Shown here piece after piece: positions 11,861-24,400 of a stretch of DNA of 64,000 nucleotides. The stretch is from Thamnaconus septentrionalis. Lineage: Eukaryota > Chordata > Actinopteri > Tetraodontiformes > Monacanthidae. The translations under genes were made by a program, and so were the position numbers. The stretch lies in assembly GCA_009823395.1 (NCBI GenBank), contig CM020509.1:5692001-5756000 (forward strand). The letters run 5' to 3'. Position 1 is the stretch's first letter; the number at the start of each line of letters is the position of its first letter. The notes beneath the pieces were generated by a model. That model searched no databases. It saw nothing but the letters and a program-made list of their open reading frames with translations, and was not told the DNA's origin.

Positions 11861-12876
11861 GGCCCGATTTCAAGAACTGGGTTTTAGAACAGGTTTTTGT
11901 GATTAATGGGGCTGAAGGAAAATAACTACTGACTAGGACTGACTTTTGTCACTTAAAGGGAGTTCAAAGGTCAAAATATAGTCACAATGCAAGTTTACAA
12001 AGCATTTTCAAACAAAATTTGGCAAATTCTGAAATTTGGGACCTTTATATTGATCAACCCATATGTTTTGAGTACATCAGATACCTACAGATCAAAATAA
12101 ATCTGTAATTATTGATATTTTGGTGTATCATGGAAACCTCGAGCATATCTGACAACTTGGTTAATGAGACAGAAACAGCTGGAAAGACTGGGGCAAGTTT
12201 GTTTGCGATTATTCGAGACTTTTCATCGAGTAATTAATCACTGTAAACTATAGCCGCAATTCACAGTGATGTAATTGGCCATGAGCCCCATGGTGACATG
12301 GCAATAGGGGAAAGTTAAGTAGGACAAAAAACGCAAACAAATGCAAAAGGATATTGGCTAGAGGGCGGAAGTGCGAAGTTAGCACATTGCAAAGCGAATC
12401 ACCTCTCCCTTTACAACTTTAACGTTACTGGAGTATCGTAATAGATTATTGTTGCAATAAACTACAGTGACTGGATTTTCTTATTTTCAGTTAATCGTCG
12501 TGTAATTAGTAGTGAAATAAAACAGACTTCGTCTGGCCCCACACACCAGTGGGGAAAAGTGCGGGGAAAAAAAGTGTGAAAGTGCGGCAAACCATCAAAC
12601 ACGTGCACGCGACTGATTGCTTTCATTCATCTGTGACGCGCCTCTGGACGCTGGGACAGCGGCGGAATGGTTAACATGCCGGGGAGTTCCCTCGGTGGGG
12701 AAGTTGTACTTTATGTATAGCACCTGTTGTGCCGTCTGTTGGCAGCCCGCACAGAGCCAGCCCACACCGCGCAGCGATACTTTATCTCAGTCTCCGCCGA
12801 GTTATGACTCGAGACTTGGTCTTGCCGCTGCTGCCGCTGCTGCTGCTGCCGAACGCGGTGCGGGGCTCCAGCTGGA

Positions 12877-13014
12877 ATGCGTAAAAAAAGCTCAGCTGGT
12901 GGGGGAGACTTTATTCAGACGCAGACGAGAGCAACGCACCGCCGGACGCGCTCCTCTTTAGCCAAGGAAGAGAGAAGAAGAACGGCAAAAAGCAGAATGC
13001 GCTCACTCGTCTAA
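12877..13014 (+). other. Upstream ORF 1 (45 codons) in the pdgfc leader region
   Basis: ATG to TAA, with a basic product (starts MRKKSSAGGG). A second in-frame ATG lies at 12997. Whether it is transcribed depends on the unknown start site. The composition looks like chance, so any role would be regulatory. Confidence 0.35.
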
Positions 13015-13029
13015 CATCTCCCGCCGTGG

Positions 13030-13107
13030 ATGAAATCCCCGCATGACGCCAGAAGAACTCCCTGGATTCTAACTGCGCCAGAGCGAAACTTTGCCCAAGC
13101 TGCGTAG
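13030..13107 (+). other. Upstream ORF 2 (25 codons) in the pdgfc leader region
   Basis: ATG at 13030, TAG at 13105. It overlaps a 9-codon frame at 13043-13072 in another register. Confidence 0.4.
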
Positions 13108-13256
13108 CGAAGTTCCCAAAGAACCGACAGGTGCGCGCTCGCCTTGCGCAAAAAAAAAAGAAAGAAGAAGCAGCACGTTCCGAAGGAGCATTTGCCCCGA
13201 GTCCTGCGAGGGAGTCCTACATCTTTCCTTCTTGAGGCGGTGGGGGCATCAAGAGT

Positions 13257-13343
13257 ATGTGGATGGTACTCCGCGCTGAACCGCTCCAAATGCGCCCACG
13301 ACAAGAGCCGCGCTGTCCCGTCAACGACGCGTGTGCGTGCTGA
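13257..13343 (+). other. Upstream ORF 3 (28 codons), 63 nt before the pdgfc start
   Basis: It starts ATGTGGATG (context GAGTATGT) and stops TGA at 13341-13343, leaving 63 nt to the main ATG. Such spacing allows some reinitiation. It is the closest uORF and the most likely to be in the mRNA. Confidence 0.45.
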
Positions 13344-13406
13344 TACGCGAGCACCCCCACCATCCCGTCAGCAGCGCCCTGAGATCGCCGACCACCACTC
13401 ATCCAA

Positions 13407-13518
13407 ATGATCCGACCATTATTACTCCTGCTTGCGTCGTTTCTCCAGCACTATGGCTTGGAAGCCCAGTCAAGTCACGTCAGCAAATTCAGCTCGCCAG
13501 GTGTAAAGGAGCAGAACG
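13407..13518 (+). CDS. pdgfc: pdgfc exon 1: start codon and signal peptide
   Basis: It encodes residues 1-37 plus the first base of codon 38. [14 protein letters not shown] is a short basic start and hydrophobic core, with likely cleavage near residue 20 (EA/Q). The mature start [16 protein letters not shown] resembles human SSKFQFSSNKEQN, which supports this start. The donor is AACG|GTAAGT at 13519, phase 1. Confidence 0.92.
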
Positions 13519-15460
13519 GTAAGTTTTGTTTTTTTTCCATTTGTGTATTTATTTTAAATCACTCTTTCAAGTGCATTCAACTCAGCCGTAAAAGTGGCAT
13601 TTTCTCACTTTTCTGGATTTGGAGCGTCTTGAGGGCATCCTTAAAAAGAAGGAATAAAGACACAGCTTGCCTGAGTTTAAACGGCAATGAATGGGGGCGT
13701 TTCATTCACATCAAAGGGCATTAGCCGGGATAGGAAGTGCAACATTACCTTTTACCGTCAAAACATAGCTGCGTATGTTTAAGGAGAGAGGGGGGTCGGG
13801 AGGGTGGCCCCTCCGAAATACCAGGTCCCACGGGAGAAGTTCTCCCTGAGAACCGTAAAAAGCCCCCATTCATGGTGCGGCGGTGACTTCGGGGGGGGGG
13901 GGGGCGATGCAGGTCGCATGCATTGCCCCCCGAAACTGCACAAGAGCCCGCACAATCAAGTTGAGAAAACCCACCCAGCTGTCATCGGCAGCCGGCTGCA
14001 GTCGGAAAAGGTTAGGATAAAGTAAATCACGATCCTCCTCTGATCTCCTGCCATGAGTTTGGAGACGAGGGAATCGAGTTCACTGTTGCTGAGTTCTGGA
14101 GTGTTTGTGCCCCGGGGAGCGCACGCTCTCAGGCTGGAGCTGAAACGGCCCTTTCTTCTTCGTCCTGGAGATGCAGCCGATGATCGTACTGTGTAAAAAC
14201 ACATGCACGACAATGAAGCAACTTTTTTTATATATATATATATATATCATAGCCGGCACGGTTTGATATTCATGCACATAAGTGGGCACAAACCAGTGCA
14301 GCCAACGATCATTGTGTTTTATAGTCACTTGCACTTTGTTGTGCGTGTTGTACTCCGAACCGCAGGCACAGAAAAGGAGGCTTTTGCAGCTATTCTTTGG
14401 TTCTTTATGATGTTATGGCGCAGATGAAAGAGCTCTAAAAGGCTGAATTTCTGTGCACACAAAAGACCTGCACGCATCCATGTGTTCTTGGCTCCTTTTG
14501 GACGCACAAAGACTCAGCCAAGCCATTCCATGACTATAAATAAACCAAGACGAGCAATAAAGTGTCAAACATTTGTATTTGCTTTGACGTACAGACAGGG
14601 GAAAGACCCTCCAAGACAAAAAAAAGAAAAGTAAAAAAAAGAAAAAAAAGAAAAGCAGATGTTGGCCTGGTCCGGCCCATTCATTGCTCAGTTGTCTGCA
14701 GCCACGCAGCTCATTTGAGCGGCCCTTGTTTGAGGACACGGAGCTCTGACTTCACGACAGCTACGGTCATGGATGGGAAATCAGAGCCTCCTGCGGGGAT
14801 CTGGAGGTTTTTAATCAGTCAGGCCGAGAAAGGAAAACAAGTGGGTGGAGGAGGGCGGGTGAGGGACGAGGCGCAGAGCAAAGAGATGTTAAACTGTCAA
14901 GGAACTCCTAAAAGAAAAAAACGGCAGTCGCACCTTGGCTGAGGGTGAAGCTGGCCGACTCGCTGCTATTCCCCATCTGCGTTTTTTTTTTCTTTTTTTT
15001 TTGAACAGGAGTGCCAAAGCCCACTTCAGTCCTGAGCGCCTCCATTGCCGACGCACAGTGAGACAATGTGCGATCGATCTGCTGCGAGAGGGCAGAGCGC
15101 CAGACCTGTCTGCCGTGGTTAGCGCTCGCTGCCTTCAGACTCGGGTTCCCCCGGTCGTATTAAACTTGGCAGGCGGCCGCTGATGACTCCATAAGATACA
15201 GGAATGCGAGGTGGTGGGCTCAAATCCCAGGTCCGGTGCTGCGCGCACTAACCATCTGTCATAATCAATGATTCGCTGTAAGATCCCTGACGAAGCGATA
15301 GAATGTAAGTGGTAAAAGAACAAAAGAAAAAAAGATAGAAAAACTCCCATGTGCGTCACCTCCCGTCCTTTTCATGTGCTCGCCAGATGAGCGGCAGGAT
15401 TATTTAGATAAAAGTGCTTGCAGTTGCACCACAACTTGACTTTTATTGGTTTTGCAGCTG

Positions 15461-15498
<38 letters not shown>

Positions 15499-18400
15499 GT
15501 GTGTCTGTGTGTGTGCAGAACCCGAACTGAGAATTTCTCCCTGTTGCATTTGAACCTAAGCATTTTAATAGCATTTTAGTATATTGGAGGCTGGTTCTAT
15601 CCATCCATCCATCCATCCATCCATCAGCCCTGATCATGCACTCATGCAGGTTTGGTCACACACTGCACAAGTTGCCAGTTTATCAGCACAGTGAGACAAA
15701 CAGTCAGTCGCCTATGAACCTGACATTCATGTCTCAGACTGCTGAAGGAGAAGCTGGAGGAGAACCCTGACAGACGTACAGAGAACCAGAGTCTGATCCG
15801 AACCCCTGAACCTCTTCTTGCTGTGGCTCAACAATACCGCAATGCACGGCGGCAACAGAAGGCTCATTATGCAGCATTTGCTCAAACTGGAATATTTAAT
15901 GCACAGTTGGTGACAATGTAGCATGACAAAAACAGCATTAAAAGCTCTGTGTTTAAGATTGAGTGGCCTCTAGTGGTAAGATATGATATTGCAAACAAAC
16001 GAATACACTGTCATACATCATGCACAGACTTACAACTGCGGACATGATGTCATGTTAGCTGTGACTCCAGTCAGACGGGGCGGCTGACTGACCTGCTCTG
16101 CAGGAATGCAGGTGACTTCAGCGTCACTCTGCAAACATCGTTTTATCTTCCGCAAATTCCACCAGGGAAATGCCTCCTTCATATCTTCCGTGAGGCTGTG
16201 TGATTTTACCAGGACAGTTTTAGGTCATATTACTATGTTTGAAACACTATTTTCCCACTCAGTAGGCTTTCATTTGCAGGTAGAAAACCCCAGAGTTCAC
16301 AGTGCACAATCAGGCAAAGAGCAGAGCCTTAATCACTGGTCGCATCTCTTTCGAGAACCTCCACTTTACCCGTAGAAGGCCAAGTCTTATGCTCCAATCA
16401 GGACCACCTATAAGCAACGGTGCAGGTCATACCAGAAAAATCTGGCTGCAAATATTAGCAGGAGACGTGGATTACCAGCAGATATTCCTGCATATCCGCC
16501 GCTGGGAGGAAGGTATGCGGCGCACGAGACCTGCCAACGATCACAGAGGCTGCTGTTCCGCTAAAGATTAGGAGATTAGGGGCGGGGAAGGAGGTAACGG
16601 GGCGGGGGTGTAAAGGTCACAGCCTGATGTGGACCATGTGAAGGTTCCCACATATACGGACACGTAGCACTGGAGGCAGGGGGAGAAGAGGTGCATTGTG
16701 CATTCATTAGATTACGATGCGGTCAAGTGAGCAGTTCAAAGTGGGGGGAACTTAAAAACAGGAAAGAGAGAGAGTGGGTGGCCTTATTAGGAAACATGTC
16801 TGTTTTCAAGTGTAACGTTTCAGTGGACACACGGCTCGCAAGTGTCGGAGGGGACTTCCTCACGCCCCAGCCTCAGGTGACCTTTGCAGCACCGCCCACA
16901 GCCAACGCTGCCACACGGCATCAAAATGTCAGTTTCATCTAAAGTCTGTGTGTATGTATCACCCAGGAGATGCCCAAGGTTGATTGATTGAAAGAACACT
17001 TTTGAGACACATTTAGCCCGTACATACAGATAACTGGTAAAAATTACTTTCTTTGCTTGACCCCCAACATGTCTGGAAGTGGAATTAAAAGAACAAGGCC
17101 CTTGTCCTTGAGGGTGAGAACTGGCACCTGGATAGGAGAGGTATCAGTGAGGTGTCACCGGTGCTCTTTGTGGGAGGTTACACTGTACAAGAGTGCAACA
17201 GTACAACGTTTCAGGAAAACTTGAAACATGGGACGTAAAATGAGAAGAATAGCAGTAGAAGCTAATGGTTAGAAAGCACAAACAACCTTAATGTCAATCA
17301 CAGTGTCCTTTATCTTAAACTTTCTTATGGCGGTGGTAATGTCAGAGTTATAATCGTAAAGCGTTCAGCAGATCAGTGCTGATAAATTCGTATTATTTTC
17401 GACTGCACAAAACAACAAAAAACAGACGCGAGTGCATTTTTTTTTTTTTAATTCCATTTGATGCCAACAGATCCCTTTGAAATGTTACATTCTGGGCCTC
17501 GGAGAAATTTGTTCCTGCAAAACCAGAAACATGGTTTCCTTTACTGTACTCGCATGTCTCCTACATAGTAGCAGATGCGAGGGGCGGCCAGCTGGCATTC
17601 GCATATTCACTTTGTTATTTTAAGTGGTTACTATAGCGATTTGCTTTCTTCTTCTTTTTTTTTGGTTTCTTTGGTAAAACTCGAAATGATGATATGTTTC
17701 CTAAACCAGTCAAGCAGAGCAAGGCCGGGCTCGGAATCACCGTTCATTTCTTTAATAAAGGTCAGATGTTTCCTGCGCCCGCTGCCCTGGGAAAGCTTGT
17801 TTCCAGCGGGAAGGGGCCGCGCTTTGATGGATATGCTCGGCTGAGTGGATGTGGCACGGCGCAGTTAATCACTGTAGCGGGCAGCGCCACTCTCGCCGGT
17901 GCGCTCCGGCTGAATTGGAACCGTTATGCGAACGGTGGGAATGCCGGATGGACTCGAAGGTTGAGAGGAGAGAGTCACAGTCGGAGCCAGTGTTCCAGCT
18001 TCTGCCGCGCGTTGAAAAGGCACGCCGACGTGAAGAGAATCTGCCATACGCTGCGAGCCATTGGCCCTTAAAGAGAGCAGCAGCCGTGTAAACATTTACT
18101 CTGCGAGAGGAATGAAACAATATCTGCAGTTATGTAATTTTTCCACGATAGCGGCAGAAGAAGCCGTTGACCAGTGAACACAGGCTTGTCTCTGTTCTCT
18201 GCCGGGAGGGGGATTTCCTCTCGACAACCTCTCACAAGTGGGGAGAAGGGGACACTGGACAACATTGTCTCTGTGTTTCCCCCTCTTATACCTACTTGAA
18301 CCTGAGCAAAACTTGAGGCCGTTGTTTGTTTGTCCTGTAATAATGTTTTTTTTTTTTTCTCTCCAGAAAACAGCATATTTAGCCCTCTGTTTACATTCTC

Positions 18401-21400
18401 CTGCTAAGACTGATGCTTTGTTGGACCTTTCGCAAGTTGGCCACAAGGGGAACAAGAACAAGGTGGTCCCAGAGGGTGGAGCCAACACTGGCTGGGGACG
18501 TTGTCACCAATCTGGTATCAGTCAGGTTCCCATAGTGACACCCCCAATGTTTTGCCAAATAGAGCAAGTAAAATTACTTAAGAAGGGACTTTTTACTTCA
18601 TGGGGAATGGAAGAACAGGATAGATGCCCAGATTATCATTAGATAAACATTGCTAATATGGATTTTGCACTAATACGGGACCTTTGAATTAACAAATTCA
18701 TCTCTTTGGAGCTGCACTCTGATGTGCAAACAAACAATAATTCTTGAGTGTATTTGGCAACTTAACACCTTAAACTTAATACCCTTCAATTATCAAACAA
18801 ATAAATAACTAAAACAACCAGTTTTAAATGCGAGTAATTGTGATCCTTCAGCTTTTCAAAGCTGCACTCAATAACAGTGCAGGTGGCCGCGCGGAGGCTG
18901 GTGACAGTGTCGCTCCACTTTGAAACCCAACTGCAAAACTGAGTCACCTCTGAGAGCTGAGGCATTTGGAAAGTTATTTACCCACCAGTGTTCCCGACTA
19001 GTGTGTGTCAGCGTTACAAGTCTGCAACAGTCTGCTGTTTACGTCAGTCAGTCTGTGCAAAGCTGAATCACTGTGAGTGAAGTGGCTGAAAGTGACCATT
19101 TTGAGCTAAAAAAGCAGCTCTCCAAAGTATGGATAAGCACAGTGCTTTGAAATTGTGGTCATTTTTTCCCTTTTTCTAAGCCCCAGTAGTGTGTTATGTA
19201 GTGCATCTGTTTGCAAACAGATTACACATCTCGAAAGCTTAAGATTCATGTCTCCGACCACATTTTTCTTTGTCTCTTTATCTGCTTTGTATCCATACCT
19301 GGCAGCTGGACCGGTGAAAAAATGTGAATTCTTGGTCTGAATTGTGCTCATCCAGTCCAAATACGATTGCACCAATCAGCACCATGTCAGAAAATATTTT
19401 TTCTTATGTAAAAGATTTATTTTTCAATGGGGAACATGTTTTAGGCTTCACACTCAACATGCTTTGACATGGGTTAGACCTGCAGGGAGTCGGTTTGTTT
19501 TGGTGCATGTTCTGGACAAACACTACAACCTCCAGTGGTGAAATAATGCAACATAGAGCAACTTAAAGGGGGGTGATGGTGGGTGGGGGGCTTACTGGCT
19601 ACACACTGGTGCAAGACGTGCCCAGAAAAAGTATGGCCTCAGACAGCATTCCTTTAACTCATTTGACTGCCCGGGAAAGAGAAACTCGTCCATGTCGATG
19701 CTCACAATTTCAGATAAGAACTGCCAGCAAGTCACACACATTGGCACGGTTTTATTATTATCATCACCATTACTGTTATTGCTATTATTAATTAGTCGGA
19801 GAAGCAACACTTTATTGGTAATGACTTTGCATCTCCTCACCCGGCAGCAAATACTGATATCGTGTTTGGTCCTCCGTCTTATCGACAGGGAGGGAAATTG
19901 CTCGAATTGAAAAAGCAATTTGTCCCCCTAGCAGGGCGGACTGAGTGTGAGCATTATCAGCTGTTTTTCCGCGCCGCGGGTCAAGTAGCCGCAGTCTGAC
20001 CGCTCCTGGCGCACTGCACGGCAGCTCAGGCGAGACTGGATGAAACAAAAGCCTCGGGGGAGGGGCAGGAGGGATGAGCAATTATGAGTGTGATGCGTGC
20101 ATCCGAGAGTCGCGTGTGTGAATGCAGACATCTAAACAAATACCTCTAAATAGTCCCGATGAGACTGCGAGTGACGAGCAGAGGAAAGTGTCTCCTGCAG
20201 TCTAAACAGGAAGGGAGGAGTGCGTCTGCCTTCACTTAAAATCACTTGCCGGGGCAAATACCTGTCCGTCACAGTGAGTCAACGCCATTTCCTGCTGCTG
20301 CCTTTGATTCCCTTTTCCTTTTTTTTTTTTTGTCCTAACGCGGCTGATATTTGTCTAGACCCGGCGTTCTACTGTTCTCACTGACATGGATTTATTGTGA
20401 GCCAATAAACCATCTGTGATGTATCTCATGTGTCTCAGCAGCTCTTTATGGCGTCAAGGTTATGCACACTCTATTCAAAGCAAAAGAAAATGTTCCGTTT
20501 TGACTCATAAAGGGGACGTTTTATTTAACCTGGCTGCGGAGCAAAACACGTCTTAAGTCCCAGTAATCCTCTTTGAATCATTCCGCAAAATGTGCACTTT
20601 ACTATTTGGAAGCAGCTGCACTTCTGAGATTTTAAGTCTGAACCCTGAAAAGTCCATCTTGAAAAGCTCCAGTCAGATTTGTTCTCAAGTGGTAGCGGCA
20701 GCCAGTGGGTTGACAGCTCATTGGAATGAACAGAAACAGGAAGTGATAGTGAGGTTAGATGTGGATTCTGTGGTTGGGGCACTTTTATCAGTGTGGGACA
20801 ACTTAAGGGACAGTTTGTCCAAAATAAAAACAACATCCATTTGCTACCCACCCCACTTTGAATAGAGTAACAGTTTTTAATCTATGCGCTGGCTACCAAA
20901 GGCATCTATCCCATAAATGTCCTCCCTCTTTCCAAACATTTTGTTTGGGCTTTTTCCCAGATCTACATGAGAAATGAATCCATTTTTGGAAGACATTCCA
21001 TGCAGCGTGCCAGGTTCCATTTTGCAGCGATGTCCAAGAAAAAAAAAATACTTGAGATACAACAACAACTATGATTTCCGTTCAAGCTTTTCTTTTCGTG
21101 TGTGTGTATCTACATATATACGCACATGTACACACACACACACAAAGGTTCAAACTGAGGTTGTGACACTGCGCTGTTTGGCCGAGACGGGGTTTTGTTT
21201 TTTTCAAACTCTCGATAGTCTGTTTAAATGTTGTCTTACTGCAACTGTAACTTCTCCGGACTAAAAGATCCTGGCAGTGGGATGAGTTGACCTTGGATAC
21301 GGTTTCTGGAGGGCACGCCTGCAGAGCTTAACAGATGTCATCACCTCCTATCGCAGAAGTATTCCGAGGTTTCCTGCTGAGGGCCTCGGCCCGGAGGCTC

Positions 21401-24400
21401 TTCAGGCTGAGGCCTTGCAGTTGACTGACAGGCAGTCTGACCCAAATCTGGCACTAAAGAATCCCAACGAATAAGGAATAAGAGCATTTACATGAGGTAG
21501 AGCTAGTGGTACATAAGTGTTGAATGAAAATGTAGAAAATCAGCAAGATACTGAAACTTTTTGAATCTGAGGAAGTCGGGCTCGAACAACCGACTGCGGG
21601 ATGAAATGCAAATGAAGTTGGGGCTTAATGAGCTGCCACGTTTTCAATACGTCACGTCTAATTAACCTGAAACAAGCTGTTAAATGAACCTGAAATTAGA
21701 TTAATGCTCTTTATGTTTTTGCAGGAAACGTGTCTATAGAAATTTAAATCTCGTAGGCGCTGAGTTTGTGTGCGTATACAGAAACAGCAAAGTTCTGCAA
21801 ACCTCCCACAGTTTGTCCTCGATGTGCACCCTCTCCTGATTTTTTTATTTATTTATTTATTTTTTGCACTTCTGCATGTGTGAAGGAGAGCGGCGACATT
21901 CATAAGATGCAGCTGTGACACTTTGCGGTGATCAAGCATCTTAAATGATGCTATATTTAGAGCGCAGCGGCGAGAGCAGCTGATGTGCGAGAAGCCCTCA
22001 TGCAATTTTGAACACACGCCGGCCACCTCGGCGAAGATACGCTCGCTTTGCCGCAGCTGTGGGGACGACGGGGCGCCGAACTGTAATTATTGCATTTTGC
22101 TGTTTCCAAAATAATTGTGTGTACTGTACTTAGAGAACGTATCTGGGCCATAGAGGATGTTTAATGCCCGTGTTGAGCCTGAAAAAAAAAAAAAAAAAGC
22201 AGTTAAGAAAATTGCACATCGTAACGTGTGAGTCAGTTTGGGAGTGAGGAAATTTCCTCATGAATTGCTGCATATGAAGTTCACATCTTGCATGTGAATT
22301 GGATGGTAAAGCAGAAAGAAGGAGGGTCAATCAAAGATTTAGATTTCACCTCGTTAACTACTGACATTTTCTAATATATATATACATATATATATATTTA
22401 AAAAAAACAAAACAAAACATAGCAGTAGTTCTTTGTTTATGAGGTTCAGTCCTGGAGACTCAGCCATTCAATTTATTCAAAAATTATGACGCTAACATTG
22501 TTTTCAGCCAACAATGTTGGGGTCCCAGCCAGCAGATGACTAGACATCCATCTGGTTTTCACAATTATTGGCAAGTAGTACTGACATGTAAGCTAACTCG
22601 CTGCATTCAGGGGAATCAACCTGACCGTGTCCCTGTCTTCTACAGTGGACTGAAAAGTGGTCCAAGACAAATTGTACTCCATATTTCTTGGATATCACCA
22701 CATGAGCAGTACACACGTGCTAAACTTTTATCAGAGTTTTTTTCTTCTTATTATTTTGGAATCTTTGGCAACGGAAGTTTTCCCACTGGGTGGAATTCTT
22801 TCCCTCTTTAAAATTGGGCAGTGATGATGTTCAGTCAGTCAACGTCACCAGAGCCTCTATCAACACTGGGGCCAGTAGTATATAAGTAACATTTTGAGTG
22901 GACTATCCTTTTACAGTGTTACTTTTTTCAGTATTTGGCTTGATGATTGATTGAGGTTAGTGACACTGGTCTTGTGTGTTTTCTGCTTCCACTCTCAGCA
23001 AAGTGAGTTGGAACGGCCTCTTTATGGTCGAGCAAATAGTAAATCCCATCTCCCTCCTGGTATTTCCAACCTTGGGGGAAATCATTTGCCGTGCTTTCCA
23101 TTCCCATGACCTAAAATACTTAAATAAATTCTAACTTCCAACATATCATGCATGCCCATGCATTAAAAAAAACAAAACAAATCAAATACAAGAAACATAG
23201 CTGCCGCTGCTGCGACTCCTTTACGTGCCACTGGAGGAGACTGAGAAAATGACCGGGAGCTGTTAAAATAGAGACGTACAATATCCCAACCGTAATGCAT
23301 TAATGGGATGGGGAATAAAACGCACACCTGTCCCAGTAATCATGGCTGCAGCGCCGCCGCTCGCAGGCTGGATTATGTCACCTAACACATGGCGAGAGGC
23401 GATACGCGACACCGCGGCCGGCGACGTGTGCACACACAGTAACCCAATCAGACGTCCTATTTTGAGAATCTACGACTTCTCCTAAACTACGCTCTGGTTT
23501 CCAGCACAGGCCGGGTCTAATGCCGAGCTCCCTGTGGGACGATATCCATTTCTCTAGGCCCAACAGAATGAAAATGCACGCTCGCTATAAGGTCCCGTGA
23601 CCGGGCGGAATGTTTTTTTATTCGACTGTGCTTGGTTGTAGCTGCCGGGGCGCTGAATGAATCTACGCATGAGCTCTGTTTAATCGAAAGGGGAGTAGAG
23701 TGTCTTCTCGCTGGGGACAAGACCGTCCCTCACCCCTGGAAAACGTTGTGTCTTGAAGCGATCACTTCATACCCCATTAGTCTGGCGTCTCCCACTGATG
23801 GTGATCTGGGTTTTTACTCCGCTCCAACACCCACTTAATGGGACAATTGTTACCGAGGGGTGCTGGAGGACAGTTGGAAATAATGATTTTATTTTATTTT
23901 TTCTCTTCCCCAAGATTGGGTCTGAGCGTAATGGCCCTAATCGTTGGGGTCTTGCTCTCGATGCAAGAACACAACTTGCGAGTGGCGGCGCACAAATGAT
24001 GACTTGGCAACGCTGAGCATCTTACTGGAACAGCACTATTTATTCATGCAACCGGCCAGTGGCCCAACACTCTTCCAGTAAGAGTGGACTACGACCGCTT
24101 CTCCTCACCCCCCACACATTTGGCTCTTTTTGCTTGGACATGCGAAGTAGCTGACTCAAGTTAAAGATGCTAGCCAAGGCGAAACAGTGAGACAGTGCCA
24201 GTGCAACCATCTGGAGACTTTACCGTAATGGATGCCCGCTATGTTGTGTATCGTCAGGACATCTGATGCCCAATTTGGTCAGGTGCTTCTTCTGTTTTGT
24301 TGTGTTGAGAAGAGGTGTGGAGTCGAGAGGGCGCAAAGCCAAAACGTGACATGGATCATCGCTATTCGAGGCATCCAGTGCAAGAGAAACTCAGTCAAGT

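Larger units (their letters stand above)
5741..12599. other. glrb-pdgfc intergenic region
   Basis: The region between the two divergent genes. It contains a LINE-tail-like repeat (5935-6148), G-rich tracts near 8083-8100, a possible LINE-tail fragment near 9560-9680, CA/CCA and GT arrays (10182-10230, 10729-10773, 10907-10943) and a dispersed-repeat copy (11673-11860). GC-richer islands at about 9840-10560 and 11000-11480 could be regulatory, but nothing identifies a factor. No exon pair was recognised. Confidence 0.6.
12600..13406 (+). promoter_or_regulatory. pdgfc: pdgfc 5' flank and leader
   Basis: A GC- and CpG-rich stretch immediately precedes the start codon, with GCTGCCGCTGCTGCTGCTGCC near 12825-12850. 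The transcription start cannot be fixed from sequence. Several ATGs open short frames that close before the main start (12877-13014, 13030-13107, 13043-13072, 13257-13343). If they lie in the mRNA they would make this a translationally restrained leader. The main ATG context is CCAAATGA, with C at -3, so it is weak. Confidence 0.6.

Noticed and set aside
13144..13410. 88-codon frame whose stop overlaps the pdgfc ATG (ATGA)
   Set aside because: Its first codon is TTG and it contains no ATG, so it is not a credible uORF with coupled reinitiation.
15213..15240. tRNA gene suggested by the B-box-like GGGCTCAAATCCC
   Set aside because: No A box at the right distance and no cloverleaf could be drawn; it is better explained as part of a SINE-like segment.
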